Notes: a model not told the origin generated them from the sequence alone. A DNA stretch of 11,945 bases from Pseudomonadota bacterium (GCA_023442085.1 JAEZMT010000445.1:1-11945), one strand, 5' to 3'. Counted from the first letter of the stretch, positions 1 to 6,513 are shown. Numbers and translations: made by a program.

Positions 1-596
1 ACCTTCAGGGACAGGCTGAACATGGTGTAGACGGCGCCCTCGGGCGTGATCAGCTCGTACACCGTTTCGCCCGCATTGAAGATCATGGCACTGGTCCGCT
101 TCGAGACCATCGGCCGGTAGGTCGGCATCGATCCGGAAACGAACTTTTCCAAACTCGGGACTTCGAAAACGCCGTCGAGGTTCAAGGGGATGCCGGCGAT
201 CACTCTCTGCTTGCAGCCATCCCACGACATCCCGGTGATAGTGTTCGCCACCAAGCGCCGCGGGCCATTGAAGAAGACCCCGTCGCCGCCGAACTCCTTC
301 TTCAAGGTCTCCGCATCCAGAGCGCGAAAGCGCGCGTCCATTACGTCGTTGGGTTCGGGCAGTGTGTTGCTCAACGAGTTGAAGTAGTTGCCGATCCCGG
401 CTCCGTCCGGCTGGCGGAACATGAACAGGATTTCGTAGAAGGCCTTGCCACGCCAGTTCTCAGCCTTGATCGGGCAGGGATCGGTCAGGTTGACCATCGG
501 TTTGTCTTGCGCTCGTACCGCGGGGGACCAAGCCACGGTAGCGACCAGCACTGTAGCGACTAAGGCGCCAGGCAACATGCTCTGATTGCGCGTCAT
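1..596 (-). CDS. Secreted protein of unknown function, C-terminus beyond the left edge
   Basis: An open frame starts at ATG 596 and runs leftward without a stop to base 1, giving at least 198 residues. Residues 1-29 look like a Sec signal peptide: MTRNQ, a hydrophobic stretch at about 8-23, and a VRA-QD cleavage site. The mature part has only two cysteines (C41 in TDPCPIK and C128 in DGCKQR), which could form a disulfide in the periplasm. It contains aromatic-rich stretches such as GKAFYEILFMFRQ and ETVYELITPEG, and no enzyme motif I can name. The ribosome site is weak (GGAAAC, 4 nt from ATG), and codon 7 is another possible ATG start. Codon use is less G/C-biased at third positions than in the genes from 1136 onward (TTG, GAA, GTA and TTT codons occur), which fits an accessory or transferred gene. 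I do not recognise the family. The coding call rests on the long open frame plus signal peptide. Confidence 0.72.
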   Translation of the reverse strand, partial: MTRNQSMLPGALVATVLVATVAWSPAVRAQDKPMVNLTDPCPIKAENWRGKAFYEILFMFRQPDGAGIGNYFNSLSNTLPEPNDVMDARFRALDAETLKKEFGGDGVFFNGPRRLVANTITGMSWDGCKQRVIAGIPLNLDGVFEVPSLEKFVSGSMPTYRPMVSKRTSAMIFNAGETVYELITPEGAVYTMFSLSLK

Positions 597-1029
597 GATC
601 GTTTCCGTTGGGTAATTCGAGGAGACTAAGACCTCCCAGACGGATGCATTCCAAATCTAAGACTTGTGGTAGCCCTATACTGCATCCATCCAAGTGGTCA
701 GGCGGTACGAGTACGCCATTCGCTCCATCAATTCTGTGCGGCGGATCAATGCGCTCGGCAAATCAGTTTCGCTCCGAGCGGCTCCAGACGGCAATTCAAG
801 TGAAAATGGCCGAAGGCCGAATGCACACGACCTGCCTACCGGCCCGCGCGTTGGCGCGCTGCGGTTTCCCAAAGCGGTCCACGAGGATCGAACGCCTCAA
901 TGGCCGAGTGCCCTCTTGTGCTACCGCTGCCTTGCGACGGGCGCATCCGTGCCCTGCATATTGTGCAGTGCAACAATTATTCCTCTGGGTCTACGCTTTC
1001 CATGCCGCAGTGCAGCAAGGGTTCAGGAG
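597..1029. other. Gene-poor intergenic stretch, nothing convincing
   Basis: About 430 bp with no frame I can defend. The open frames here (for example 608-1057 plus, 694-1110 plus, 675-872 minus) have no recognisable motif, no good ribosome site and mixed codon use. Small inverted repeats are visible: GGCC-GAA-GGCC near 810, GCGCG-TTGG-CGCGC near 846, and CTGCA-TATTG-TGCAG near 954. None is followed by a T-run, so none is called a terminator. The left end holds the leader and candidate promoter of the minus-strand secreted-protein gene. The stretch may contain decayed coding DNA, but I could not identify a source gene. Confidence 0.5.
674..701 (-). promoter_or_regulatory. Candidate sigma70-type promoter for the secreted-protein gene
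   Basis: Read on the minus strand, CTGACC (701-696) is followed after 16 nt by TATAGG (679-674). This resembles a -35/-10 pair and would start transcription near 667, leaving a leader of about 70 nt before ATG 596. The -35 match is imperfect, so this is only a candidate. Confidence 0.3.
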
Positions 1030-1110
1030 ATGCAGACCGTCGTCGCAATCATGCTGATCGGGTCCGTGGTCATGGTCGCCATCGCCGCGCTGGACCAGCC
1101 CCACGGCTGA
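1030..1110 (+). CDS. Possible 26-residue membrane peptide
   Basis: ATG 1030 to TGA 1110 encodes a 26-residue peptide that begins MQTVVAIML and ends ALDQPHG. Residues 3-21 form one strongly hydrophobic helix, and the tail is short and polar. The start is preceded by AAGGG at 1018-1022, 7 nt upstream, and by an AGGAG that abuts the ATG and is too close to be a normal Shine-Dalgarno. The frame is also open further upstream to 694, but that extension looks non-coding. The peptide ends 25 nt before the convergent LOG gene ends. It could be a real single-pass small protein of unknown role, or chance. Size and ribosome-site quality do not settle it. Confidence 0.3.
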   Translation: MQTVVAIMLIGSVVMVAIAALDQPHG

Positions 1111-1135
1111 TCCGCGCATCGGGGCGAACGCGTGC

Positions 1136-1744
1136 CTACATGCGTTCGGCGATGGTGCCGTCCGCCGCATGGAGTGCGCGCTCAGGCACCTTGGCGGCCG
1201 CGGCGCGCAGCCGGGGGAGGATGTCCTCGGCGCGGTCGGCCGTGAGCATGTCCACCGGCGTGTCGGACCGGATGAAGCCGGAGCCGCGCATGTGCTCCAC
1301 GAGCGTGACGAACGGATCCCAGAAGCCGGCCGTATTGAGGATGAGAACCGGCTTCCTGTGCCGGCCGAGCTGGGCCCAGGTGAGTTGCTCCACCAGTTCC
1401 TCCAGCGTACCGACACCTCCGGGCAATGCGACGAAGGCGTCCGCCCGTTCGAACATCAGTCTTTTGCGCTCGTGCATGTCTTCCACGACGATCATCTCCG
1501 CCTCATGGGCGAACGCGCGCTCGCGAGTCATGAGAAAGCGGGGGATGATGCCGGTGACGGCGCCGCCGGCGAGCGCCACCGCGCTTGCCACCTCGCCCAT
1601 CAGCCCGATGCCGCCGCCGCCATAGACGAGGCGGACGCCCTCGGCGGCAAGGATGCGCCCGAAACGCCGGGCTTCTTCGGCAAACACCGGATCTGCGCCG
1701 GTGGCGGAGCCGCAATACACACAGACACTATCGATTCTGGCCAT
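1136..1744 (-). CDS. LOG family protein (cytokinin riboside 5'-monophosphate phosphoribohydrolase-like)
   Basis: A cytoplasmic Rossmann-fold protein of 202 residues from ATG 1744; an in-frame GTG at 1750 would add two. The LOG family hydrolyses the N-glycosidic bond of nucleoside 5'-monophosphates, releasing free base (a cytokinin in plants) and ribose 5-phosphate. Family marks are a VYCGS start, the glycine-rich YGGGGIGLMG at about 41-50, MHERKRLMFERADAFVALPG at about 90-109, and the signature PGGVGTLEE at about 108-116. The Arg, Gly-rich loop and Glu expected for the active site are all present. These proteins are often misnamed lysine decarboxylases. Length is normal for the family. It is transcribed away from arsR and convergently with the possible small peptide. 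Whether it makes a cytokinin-like signal or does nucleotide salvage cannot be told from sequence. Ribosome site (GGTAAAG) is weak. Confidence 0.93.
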   Translation of the reverse strand: MARIDSVCVYCGSATGADPVFAEEARRFGRILAAEGVRLVYGGGGIGLMGEVASAVALAGGAVTGIIPRFLMTRERAFAHEAEMIVVEDMHERKRLMFERADAFVALPGGVGTLEELVEQLTWAQLGRHRKPVLILNTAGFWDPFVTLVEHMRGSGFIRSDTPVDMLTADRAEDILPRLRAAAAKVPERALHAADGTIAERM

Positions 1745-1844
1745 GCGCACACTTTACCAAACTTGGCGGCCGGTAGGGCAGGCCGCCCGAGCGCGAATAG
1801 TGCGCACACGCGACGACCCCGTGACGCGGGCGGGGGCAACACGC

Positions 1845-1873
1845 TTGTTGCATGATCGTTCATCGTCTATCGT
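1845..1873 (+). promoter_or_regulatory. Candidate arsR promoter inside the operator dyad
   Basis: TTGTTG at 1845-1850 and TATCGT at 1868-1873 are separated by exactly 17 nt. The -10 hexamer would place the transcription start near 1880, only about three nt before ATG 1883, so the mRNA would be nearly leaderless. The -10 lies within the central spacer of the perfect dyad at 1855-1884, a classic geometry for repression. Confidence 0.4.
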
Positions 1874-1884
1874 CGATGAACGAT
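1855..1884. promoter_or_regulatory. Perfect 11-bp inverted repeat, probable ArsR operator
   Basis: ATCGTTCATCG (1855-1865) and its exact reverse complement CGATGAACGAT (1874-1884) flank an 8-nt spacer TCTATCGT. The right arm ends on the first two bases of the arsR start codon at 1883. ArsR/SmtB dimers bind such dyads at their own promoters and release on metal binding. The match is exact, while its assignment to this regulator is inferred from position. Confidence 0.65.
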
Positions 1885-2260
1885 GAATGCGTCCGCCTTC
1901 CCAACCCCGGACCCCGCCGCTGCCGACGAAGCCGGCACCGCAAGGGCCGATCTCCCGGCAAAGCTTCGCGCGCTCGCTCATCCGGCACGGCTCGCCATGC
2001 TGGAGACGCTGGCCGGGCAGGAGCGGTGCGTGTGCGGCGAGATCGTCCGGGCGCTGCCCCTTGCGCAGTCCACCGTCTCGCAACATCTGAAGGTTCTCCT
2101 CGATGCCGGGCTGATCCGCAGCCGTACCGAGGGGCAGCGGTCCAGCTACTGCCTTGATCGGGCAGCGCTCGATGCGCTGGCTCAAGAGATCGACGCGCTG
2201 TTCAAGGCGCTCCGCCGTCCGCCGGGCTGCTGCACGCCCGGCGCTTCGGACCAAAGTTAG
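1883..2260 (+). CDS. ArsR/SmtB-family metal(loid)-responsive repressor
   Basis: A 125-residue winged-helix regulator. The HTH spans about residues 53-76, with recognition helix AQSTVSQHLKVL (61-72), followed by the wing LIRSRTEGQRSSYCLD. C49 and C51 form a CVC pair at the start of the DNA-binding region, similar to the arsenite site of classical ArsR (ELCVCDL). A second vicinal pair, C116-C117 (PGCC), lies near the C-terminus, as in other ArsR subtypes, and C90 is extra. The family represses its own operon and lets go when As(III), Sb(III) or a soft metal binds. An in-frame TGA at 1877-1879 leaves ATG 1883 as the first usable start. There is no clear Shine-Dalgarno, consistent with a near-leaderless transcript. 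The Atm1-like exporter starts 6 nt downstream, so the two are almost certainly co-transcribed. The inducer is not provable from sequence: the cysteines favour a thiophilic metal or arsenite. Confidence 0.9.
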   Translation: MNASAFPTPDPAAADEAGTARADLPAKLRALAHPARLAMLETLAGQERCVCGEIVRALPLAQSTVSQHLKVLLDAGLIRSRTEGQRSSYCLDRAALDALAQEIDALFKALRRPPGCCTPGASDQS

Positions 2261-2266
2261 GCCATC

Positions 2267-4222
2267 ATGTCAAAGTCCCAGAAGCCCGCAGCCCGGCGGG
2301 CCGCCGTCTCATCCGATGCCATGTTCTCCACCCTGCGCAGCCTGTGGCCCTATCTGTGGCCGGCCGACAGGGCGGATTTGCGCGCGCGCGTCGTCGTCAC
2401 CTTTGTCCTTCTCTTCGCCTCCAAGGGCGCCACCATGGCGGTGCCCTTCCTGTTCAAATGGGCGACCGACGCGCTGACCGCCGAAGTCGCCGCCGGCAAG
2501 GCCGCGACGCCGGATGTCGGCTTCTGGGCTCTCGTCATCGGCGCCCCGGTGGCGCTGACGCTCGCCTACGGGCTCGGGCGCATTCTCATGGCGGGCGTCA
2601 CCCAATTGCGCGACGGCCTGTTCGCCAAGGTGGCGCTCAATGCCGTGCGGCGCCTTGCCATGCAGACGTTCGAGCACATGCACGCGCTCTCGCTGCGCTT
2701 TCATCTGGAGCGCAAGACGGGCGGGCTGACGCGCGTTCTGGAGCGGGCGCGCTCCGGCATCGAGACCATCGTGCGGATGCTGGCGCTGCAGCTGGCGCCG
2801 ACCATCGTCGAGTTGGTGATGGTTCTGGGCGTGCTGCTGTTCGCCTTCGACTGGCGCTACGTGGCGGTCGTCTCGGCGACGGTGGTGCTCTATTCCCTCT
2901 TCACTTATGTCGCCAGCGAGTGGCGCCTCGCCATCCGCAAGGAGATGAACGAAAGCGACACCGACGCCAACACCAAGGCCATCGACAGCCTGCTCAATTA
3001 CGAGACGGTGAAGTATTTCGGCGCCGAGCGTTGGGAGACCGCCCGCTACGACCGTTCCATGGCGCGCTACGAGAAGGCGACGGTGAACACCTACACCTCG
3101 CTGGCGTGGCTGAACGCCGGGCAGGCGCTCATCTTCTCCATCGGCCTCGCGGCGGTCATGGTGATGTGCGTGCTGGACATCCGCGCCGGGCGGCAGACAG
3201 TGGGCTCTTTCGTCATGGTCAACGCCATGATGATCCAGTTCTACATCCCGTTGAATTTCCTCGGCTTCATCTATCGCGAAATCAAGCAGGCCATCGTCGA
3301 CATCGAGGCCATGTTCGCGGTGCTCCAGGTGGCGCCGGAAGTCACCGACCGTCCCGGCGCGCCGGACCTCGTCGTCTCGGGCGGCACGGTGCGGTTCGAG
3401 GACGTGCGCTTCTCCTATGACGAGGGCCGGGAAATCCTGAAGGGCATCTCCTTCGAGGTGCCGGCGGGGCGCACGGTGGCCATCGTCGGGCCATCGGGGG
3501 CGGGCAAGTCCACGCTCTCCCGTCTGCTGTTCCGCTTCTATGACGTCTCCGGCGGTCGCATCACCATCGATGGGCAGGATCTGCGAGACATCTCGCAGGA
3601 GAGCCTGCGCGCTGCCATCGGCATGGTCCCGCAGGATACTGTGCTGTTCAACGACACCATCGCCTACAACATCCGCTACGGCCGCCCGGCGGCATCCGAC
3701 GCCGAGGTGGAAGAGGCGGCGCGGCTCGCCCGGATCGACGGCTTCATCCGCGCCACGCCCAAGGGTTTCAAGACCGAGGTGGGCGAGCGCGGCCTCAAGC
3801 TCTCCGGCGGCGAGAAGCAGCGCGTGGCCATCGCCCGCACGCTGCTCAAGGCGCCGCCCATCTTGGTGCTGGACGAGGCAACGTCGGCTCTGGACAGCCA
3901 CACCGAGAAGGAAATCCAGGACGCGCTCGACCGCGTGTCCGAGGGGCGCACTACGCTGGTCATCGCCCACCGCCTCTCCACGGTGGTGAGCGCGGACGAA
4001 ATCCTCGTCCTCGCCGAAGGCAAGGTCGCCGAACGCGGCTGCCATGCGGAGCTGCTGGCCAAGGGCGGCCTCTATGCCGCCCTCTGGAACCGCCAGCGGG
4101 AGGCGGAGGACGCCGCCGCGGCCCTCGCCCGCGCCCAGGCCGAGGAGGGGCTGGAGATTGTGCCGGCGCGCCACCCGGACGAGGAAGGCATGGACGAGGA
4201 GCGGGTCAGCGCGGTGGGCTGA
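2267..4222 (+). CDS. Atm1/HMT1-type ABC half-transporter (fused permease and ATPase)
   Basis: A 651-residue inner-membrane protein that would act as a homodimer. The transmembrane domain covers about residues 40-345, with helices near 42-63, 87-108, 172-193, 196-215, 284-302 and 312-335. Hallmarks of the Atm1/ABCB7/HMT1 branch include NYETVKYFGAE (244-254), WLNAGQALIF (281-290, the helix that lines the glutathione pocket) and YIPLNFLGFIYRE. The ATPase domain is complete: Walker A GPSGAGKST (408-416), Q-loop Q456, signature LSGGEKQ (512-518), Walker B ILVLDEA (532-538) with E537, and H568. Studied bacterial Atm1 proteins export glutathione conjugates, including metal-glutathione complexes. The upstream arsR and shared promoter suggest a detoxification role here rather than housekeeping Fe-S supply. 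The C-terminal ~45 residues are a charged Ala/Glu-rich tail. The gene ends 18 bp before a convergent gene, and I see no clear terminator between them. Confidence 0.92.
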   Translation: MSKSQKPAARRAAVSSDAMFSTLRSLWPYLWPADRADLRARVVVTFVLLFASKGATMAVPFLFKWATDALTAEVAAGKAATPDVGFWALVIGAPVALTLAYGLGRILMAGVTQLRDGLFAKVALNAVRRLAMQTFEHMHALSLRFHLERKTGGLTRVLERARSGIETIVRMLALQLAPTIVELVMVLGVLLFAFDWRYVAVVSATVVLYSLFTYVASEWRLAIRKEMNESDTDANTKAIDSLLNYETVKYFGAERWETARYDRSMARYEKATVNTYTSLAWLNAGQALIFSIGLAAVMVMCVLDIRAGRQTVGSFVMVNAMMIQFYIPLNFLGFIYREIKQAIVDIEAMFAVLQVAPEVTDRPGAPDLVVSGGTVRFEDVRFSYDEGREILKGISFEVPAGRTVAIVGPSGAGKSTLSRLLFRFYDVSGGRITIDGQDLRDISQESLRAAIGMVPQDTVLFNDTIAYNIRYGRPAASDAEVEEAARLARIDGFIRATPKGFKTEVGERGLKLSGGEKQRVAIARTLLKAPPILVLDEATSALDSHTEKEIQDALDRVSEGRTTLVIAHRLSTVVSADEILVLAEGKVAERGCHAELLAKGGLYAALWNRQREAEDAAAALARAQAEEGLEIVPARHPDEEGMDEERVSAVG

Positions 4223-4240
4223 GCCGCCCCGCCCTCGCGC

Positions 4241-4678
4241 TCAGCGCTGCTGATTGAACGCCCAGAGCACGCCGAACGGATCACGCACCTGGGCATAGCG
4301 GGCGCCCCAGAACATGTCCTCCGGCGGCATCACCGGCGTCGCGCCGGCCTCCACCGCGCGGGCATAGGCGGCATCCGCGTCGGTCACATGGAGCGAGAGG
4401 TTGAAGCCGCCGATCTTCTCCACCGGGCCGGAGCAGTATTCCGGATAGGGATCGGCCAGCATCACCGACGAGCCGTTGATGTAGAGGTGGACGTGCATGG
4501 TCCGCCCGCTCTCGTCCGGCGGCATGGCGAAGGCGAGTTCGGCGCCAAGGGCTTTCTGGTAGAAATCGACGGCCTTCATGGCGCCTTCCACCGTGACGTA
4601 GGCCGTGACGCCGCCCTTCACCGGCGGCATGGCGGCGGGATCGATGGACGGCATGGTGGTCTCGGCAGTATCGGACAT
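4241..4678 (-). CDS. VOC superfamily protein, PhnB/glyoxalase-like
   Basis: A 145-residue cytoplasmic protein from ATG 4678 to TGA 4241. It has the paired beta-alpha-beta-beta-beta layout of the vicinal-oxygen-chelate fold: VTAYVTVEGAMKAVDFYQKA (24-43) with HVHLYINGSSVMLAD (62-76), then a second module FNLSLHVTDADAAYARAVEAG (92-112) ending in RYAQVRDPFGVLWAF (127-141), the usual closing motif of PhnB-like members. Possible metal ligands include H62 or H64 and H97, but this subfamily often lacks a complete metal site, so no reaction is assigned. The start is supported by a strong ribosome site, GGAGGAGGA, about 5-6 nt upstream. It lies 83 nt downstream of the ECF42 sigma gene and has its own copy of the putative ECF42 promoter, so it is probably a direct target of that sigma factor. 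The role could be detoxification or antibiotic or aldehyde binding. Confidence 0.88.
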   Translation of the reverse strand: MSDTAETTMPSIDPAAMPPVKGGVTAYVTVEGAMKAVDFYQKALGAELAFAMPPDESGRTMHVHLYINGSSVMLADPYPEYCSGPVEKIGGFNLSLHVTDADAAYARAVEAGATPVMPPEDMFWGARYAQVRDPFGVLWAFNQQR

Positions 4679-4716
4679 GCGTTCCTCCTCCGGCGCCGGA
4701 TCGCGCCTGTTGTCAT

Positions 4717-4743
4717 GACGGACGGGCGGCGCCGCTGCCGACA
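4717..4743 (-). promoter_or_regulatory. Putative ECF42 promoter upstream of the VOC gene
   Basis: On the minus strand, TGTCGG (4743-4738) is followed after 17 nt by CGTC (4720-4717). The ATG at 4678 lies 39 nt beyond the -10. The same arrangement with the same spacing precedes the DGPF gene. Published work on ECF42 in Streptomyces venezuelae, as I recall it, gives TGTCGA for -35 and CG(A/T)C for -10, so this site differs at one position. Confidence 0.6.
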
Positions 4744-4761
4744 GCCTGCCCGCATTTTTTC

Positions 4762-6015
4762 TCAGGCCCGTGACTGGATGAGGTCGAGCTGCGCGCGGAT
4801 ATGCTCCGCCTCGGCGGGCGTGTTGGCGAGCGCGATGGCCCGGTCGAACGCGACGCGCGCCTCCTGATGCCGGCCAAGTTCCAGCAAGAACGCGCCGCGC
4901 GCGCCGAAGAAATGGAAATAGCCGTAGAGCTGCGGCGCCAGCGGCTCGATCATGGCGAGCGCCGCCTCGGCGCCCTTCACCTTGCTCACCGCCACGGCGC
5001 GATTGAGCGTGACCACCGGCGAGGGCTGGAGAAATTCGAGCGCCGCATAGAGCGCGTCGATCTGCGCCCAGTCGGTCTCCTCCGGCGTGCGGGCGCGGGC
5101 GTGAAGGCCGGCCACCGCCGCCTGGATCTGATAGGCGCCGGGACGGCGGTGGCGCATGGCCTTGTCGATGAGCGCCAGCCCCTCGGCGATGCGCTGGCTG
5201 TCCCATTTCGAGCGATCCTGCCTGTCGAGCAGGATGGCCCGGCCGTCCGGATCGAAGCGGGCGGTCGCGCGGGCGTGCTGGAGCAGCATGAGGGCGACGA
5301 GCCCCATGATCTCCGGCTCGGTGGGAAACAGGCGCAGCAGCAGCCGGCCGAGGCGGATGGCATCGTCGCACAGGCCCGCGCGGCTCGGATCGCCGCCGGC
5401 CGAATAGCCTTCGTTGAAGACGAGATAGACCATGGCCGCCACCGTCCCCAGCCGCTCGGCCCGCTCCACCGGGCCGGGCGCCTCGAACGGCACGTCGGCG
5501 CGGGCGATCCGGCCTTTGGCCCGGGTGATGCGCTGCTCCATGGCCGCCTCGCTGACGAGGAAGGCGCGGGCGATCTCCTTCACCGTGAGGCCGGAGACGA
5601 TGCGCAAAGCGAGGGCGATCTGCTGCGTCGCCGGCAATTCGGGATGGCAGCAGATGAAGAGCAGGCGCAGCACGTCGTCGCGATAGTGGGAATTGTCCAG
5701 CCGTTCGGCCAGCGGCGCTTCGGCGTCGTCGAGGTCGGAGAGCTGGTCGTCTGGGGGCAGGGGATCGTGCTTCGCCCTTTTGCGCACGCCATCGAGCGCG
5801 GCATTGCGGCCGACGAGGATGAGCCACGCGGCGGGATCGCGCGGCGGGCCGTTCACCGGCCAAGTGCGCAGCGCGCGCAGACAGGCTTCCTGAAACGCCT
5901 CTTCGGCCGTGTCGAGATCGCGGAAATAGCGCAGAAGCGCCGCCACCGCCTGCGGCCGGGCGACGGTGAGGGTGCCGTTGATCCAGTCCGGATCCGAAAG
6001 GGGAGCGGTGTTCAT
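4762..6015 (-). CDS. ECF42-group RNA polymerase sigma factor with C-terminal helical (TPR-like) extension
   Basis: A 417-residue protein, about twice the length of a minimal ECF sigma. Region 2 spans about residues 22-85 (DLDTAEEAFQEACLRALRTW, then AAWLILVGRNAALDGVRKR). Region 4 spans about 112-172, with the HTH TVKEIARAFLVSEAAMEQ at 144-161. After it comes the VYLVFNEGYSA motif (196-206) typical of ECF42/DUF6596 proteins, then a long helical domain to the C-terminus with TPR-like elements such as AALEFLQPSPVVTLNRAVAV and GRHQEARVAFDRAIALA. In this group no anti-sigma factor is found; the C-terminal domain is thought to control activity and neighbours are usually DGPF proteins. That is exactly the context here: the start codon overlaps the DGPF stop by four bases (ATGA), showing translational coupling. 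It is expected to direct polymerase to TGTCGG-N17-CGTC sites flanking the cluster. The inducing signal is unknown. Confidence 0.93.
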   Translation of the reverse strand: MNTAPLSDPDWINGTLTVARPQAVAALLRYFRDLDTAEEAFQEACLRALRTWPVNGPPRDPAAWLILVGRNAALDGVRKRAKHDPLPPDDQLSDLDDAEAPLAERLDNSHYRDDVLRLLFICCHPELPATQQIALALRIVSGLTVKEIARAFLVSEAAMEQRITRAKGRIARADVPFEAPGPVERAERLGTVAAMVYLVFNEGYSAGGDPSRAGLCDDAIRLGRLLLRLFPTEPEIMGLVALMLLQHARATARFDPDGRAILLDRQDRSKWDSQRIAEGLALIDKAMRHRRPGAYQIQAAVAGLHARARTPEETDWAQIDALYAALEFLQPSPVVTLNRAVAVSKVKGAEAALAMIEPLAPQLYGYFHFFGARGAFLLELGRHQEARVAFDRAIALANTPAEAEHIRAQLDLIQSRA

Positions 6016-6407
6016 GTGCCCGTCTTCTGCTCCACCTCTGCGACGCGCCGGTCGGGGAAGAAGGCGCGCACCGGCCGGATCTCATAGGTGGCGCCGGGAT
6101 TGACCTCCGACAGGTCCTTGACGATGGCCAGCATGTCGTCGAGGTCGTCGGCATCCACCAGATAGAAGCCCAGCAACTGCTCCTTCGTCTCGGCGAACGG
6201 GCCGTCGATGACGAGGGGGGCATCTTGTGTCTTGCGCAGGGTGGTCGCCGCGGTGGTCGGCAGGAGGCGGAGGGACGCGCCCATCTTGCCGGCCTTGGTG
6301 AGGCGCTCCTGAACCGCCGCGATCTTCGCCATCACGGCGTCGTCCTGCTCCTGGGTCCAGGAACAGACCACGTCTTCTTCATGGTAACAGAGGATGGCAT
6401 ACATCAT
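6012..6407 (-). CDS. YCII-related DGPF-domain protein
   Basis: A 131-residue cytoplasmic protein from ATG 6407 to TGA 6012. The eponymous motif is VIDGPFAETKEQLLGFYLVDADD at about 66-88, with DGPF at 68-71. The N-terminal strand MMYAILCYHEED matches the usual family opening MKYMLLxY. YCII-fold proteins are ferredoxin-like dimers; some are enzymes, but DGPF members tied to ECF sigma factors have no settled biochemical function. It is the first gene of the minus-strand operon, followed by the ECF42 sigma gene with a four-base overlap. It has a putative ECF42 promoter 29 nt upstream of ATG, so it is likely both co-transcribed with and controlled by the sigma factor. The second ATG codon (MM) is an equally possible start. 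Confidence 0.93.
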   Translation of the reverse strand: MMYAILCYHEEDVVCSWTQEQDDAVMAKIAAVQERLTKAGKMGASLRLLPTTAATTLRKTQDAPLVIDGPFAETKEQLLGFYLVDADDLDDMLAIVKDLSEVNPGATYEIRPVRAFFPDRRVAEVEQKTGT

Positions 6408-6435
6408 GGGCGGGGCTCCCTTGGGTCACGACGAG

Positions 6436-6462
6436 GACGCGCGAGTATGACCACGGCCGACA
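6436..6462 (-). promoter_or_regulatory. Putative ECF42 promoter upstream of the DGPF-sigma operon
   Basis: On the minus strand, TGTCGG (6462-6457) and CGTC (6439-6436) are separated by 17 nt, with ATG at 6407. The element is identical in hexamer, spacing and -10 to the one before the VOC gene, and both copies extend to CTGTCGGC. This would give positive autoregulation of the sigma gene. Confidence 0.62.
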
Positions 6463-6513
6463 GGCCGGAGCAAAATCTGCGAGGGGACAGGCGGGAGCTG
6501 TGCCGCAGGCGCG

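Noticed and set aside
597..1029. RNA gene or mobile-element remnant in the left gap
   Set aside because: No tRNA-like cloverleaf, no terminal inverted repeats and no transposase motif could be found by reading.
694..1110. 138-codon plus-strand frame in the gene-poor stretch
   Set aside because: No motif, mixed codon use and no ribosome site at 694. Only its last 26 codons look like a possible peptide.
900..1855. Overlapping plus-strand frames opposite the LOG gene (900-1625, 1169-1855)
   Set aside because: The minus strand encodes an intact LOG protein; these are mirror frames.
2309..4174. 621-codon open frame antisense to the Atm1-like gene
   Set aside because: It mirrors the G/C-biased codons of a clearly conserved ABC transporter, and its translation is low-complexity Arg/His/Gly/Asp-rich with no motif.
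4200..4250. Possible bidirectional terminator between the convergent Atm1-like and VOC genes
   Set aside because: Only short, imperfect G/C inverted repeats and no T-run on either strand.
4724..4760. Terminator-like stem (GGGC-GGC with GCC-T-GCCC) followed by six T on the plus strand
   Set aside because: It faces the plus direction, about 500 bp beyond the only plus-strand gene upstream. The stem is bulged, and the same bases hold the better-supported minus-strand promoter.
4801..6087. 428-codon plus-strand frame opposite the ECF42 gene
   Set aside because: Shadow of a well-supported sigma factor; no domain and no ribosome site.
4241..6223. 660-codon minus-strand frame spanning the DGPF, sigma and VOC genes
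   Set aside because: Only its last ~145 codons are real (the VOC protein). The rest is an alternative frame through the sigma gene, whose own frame has full conserved domains.
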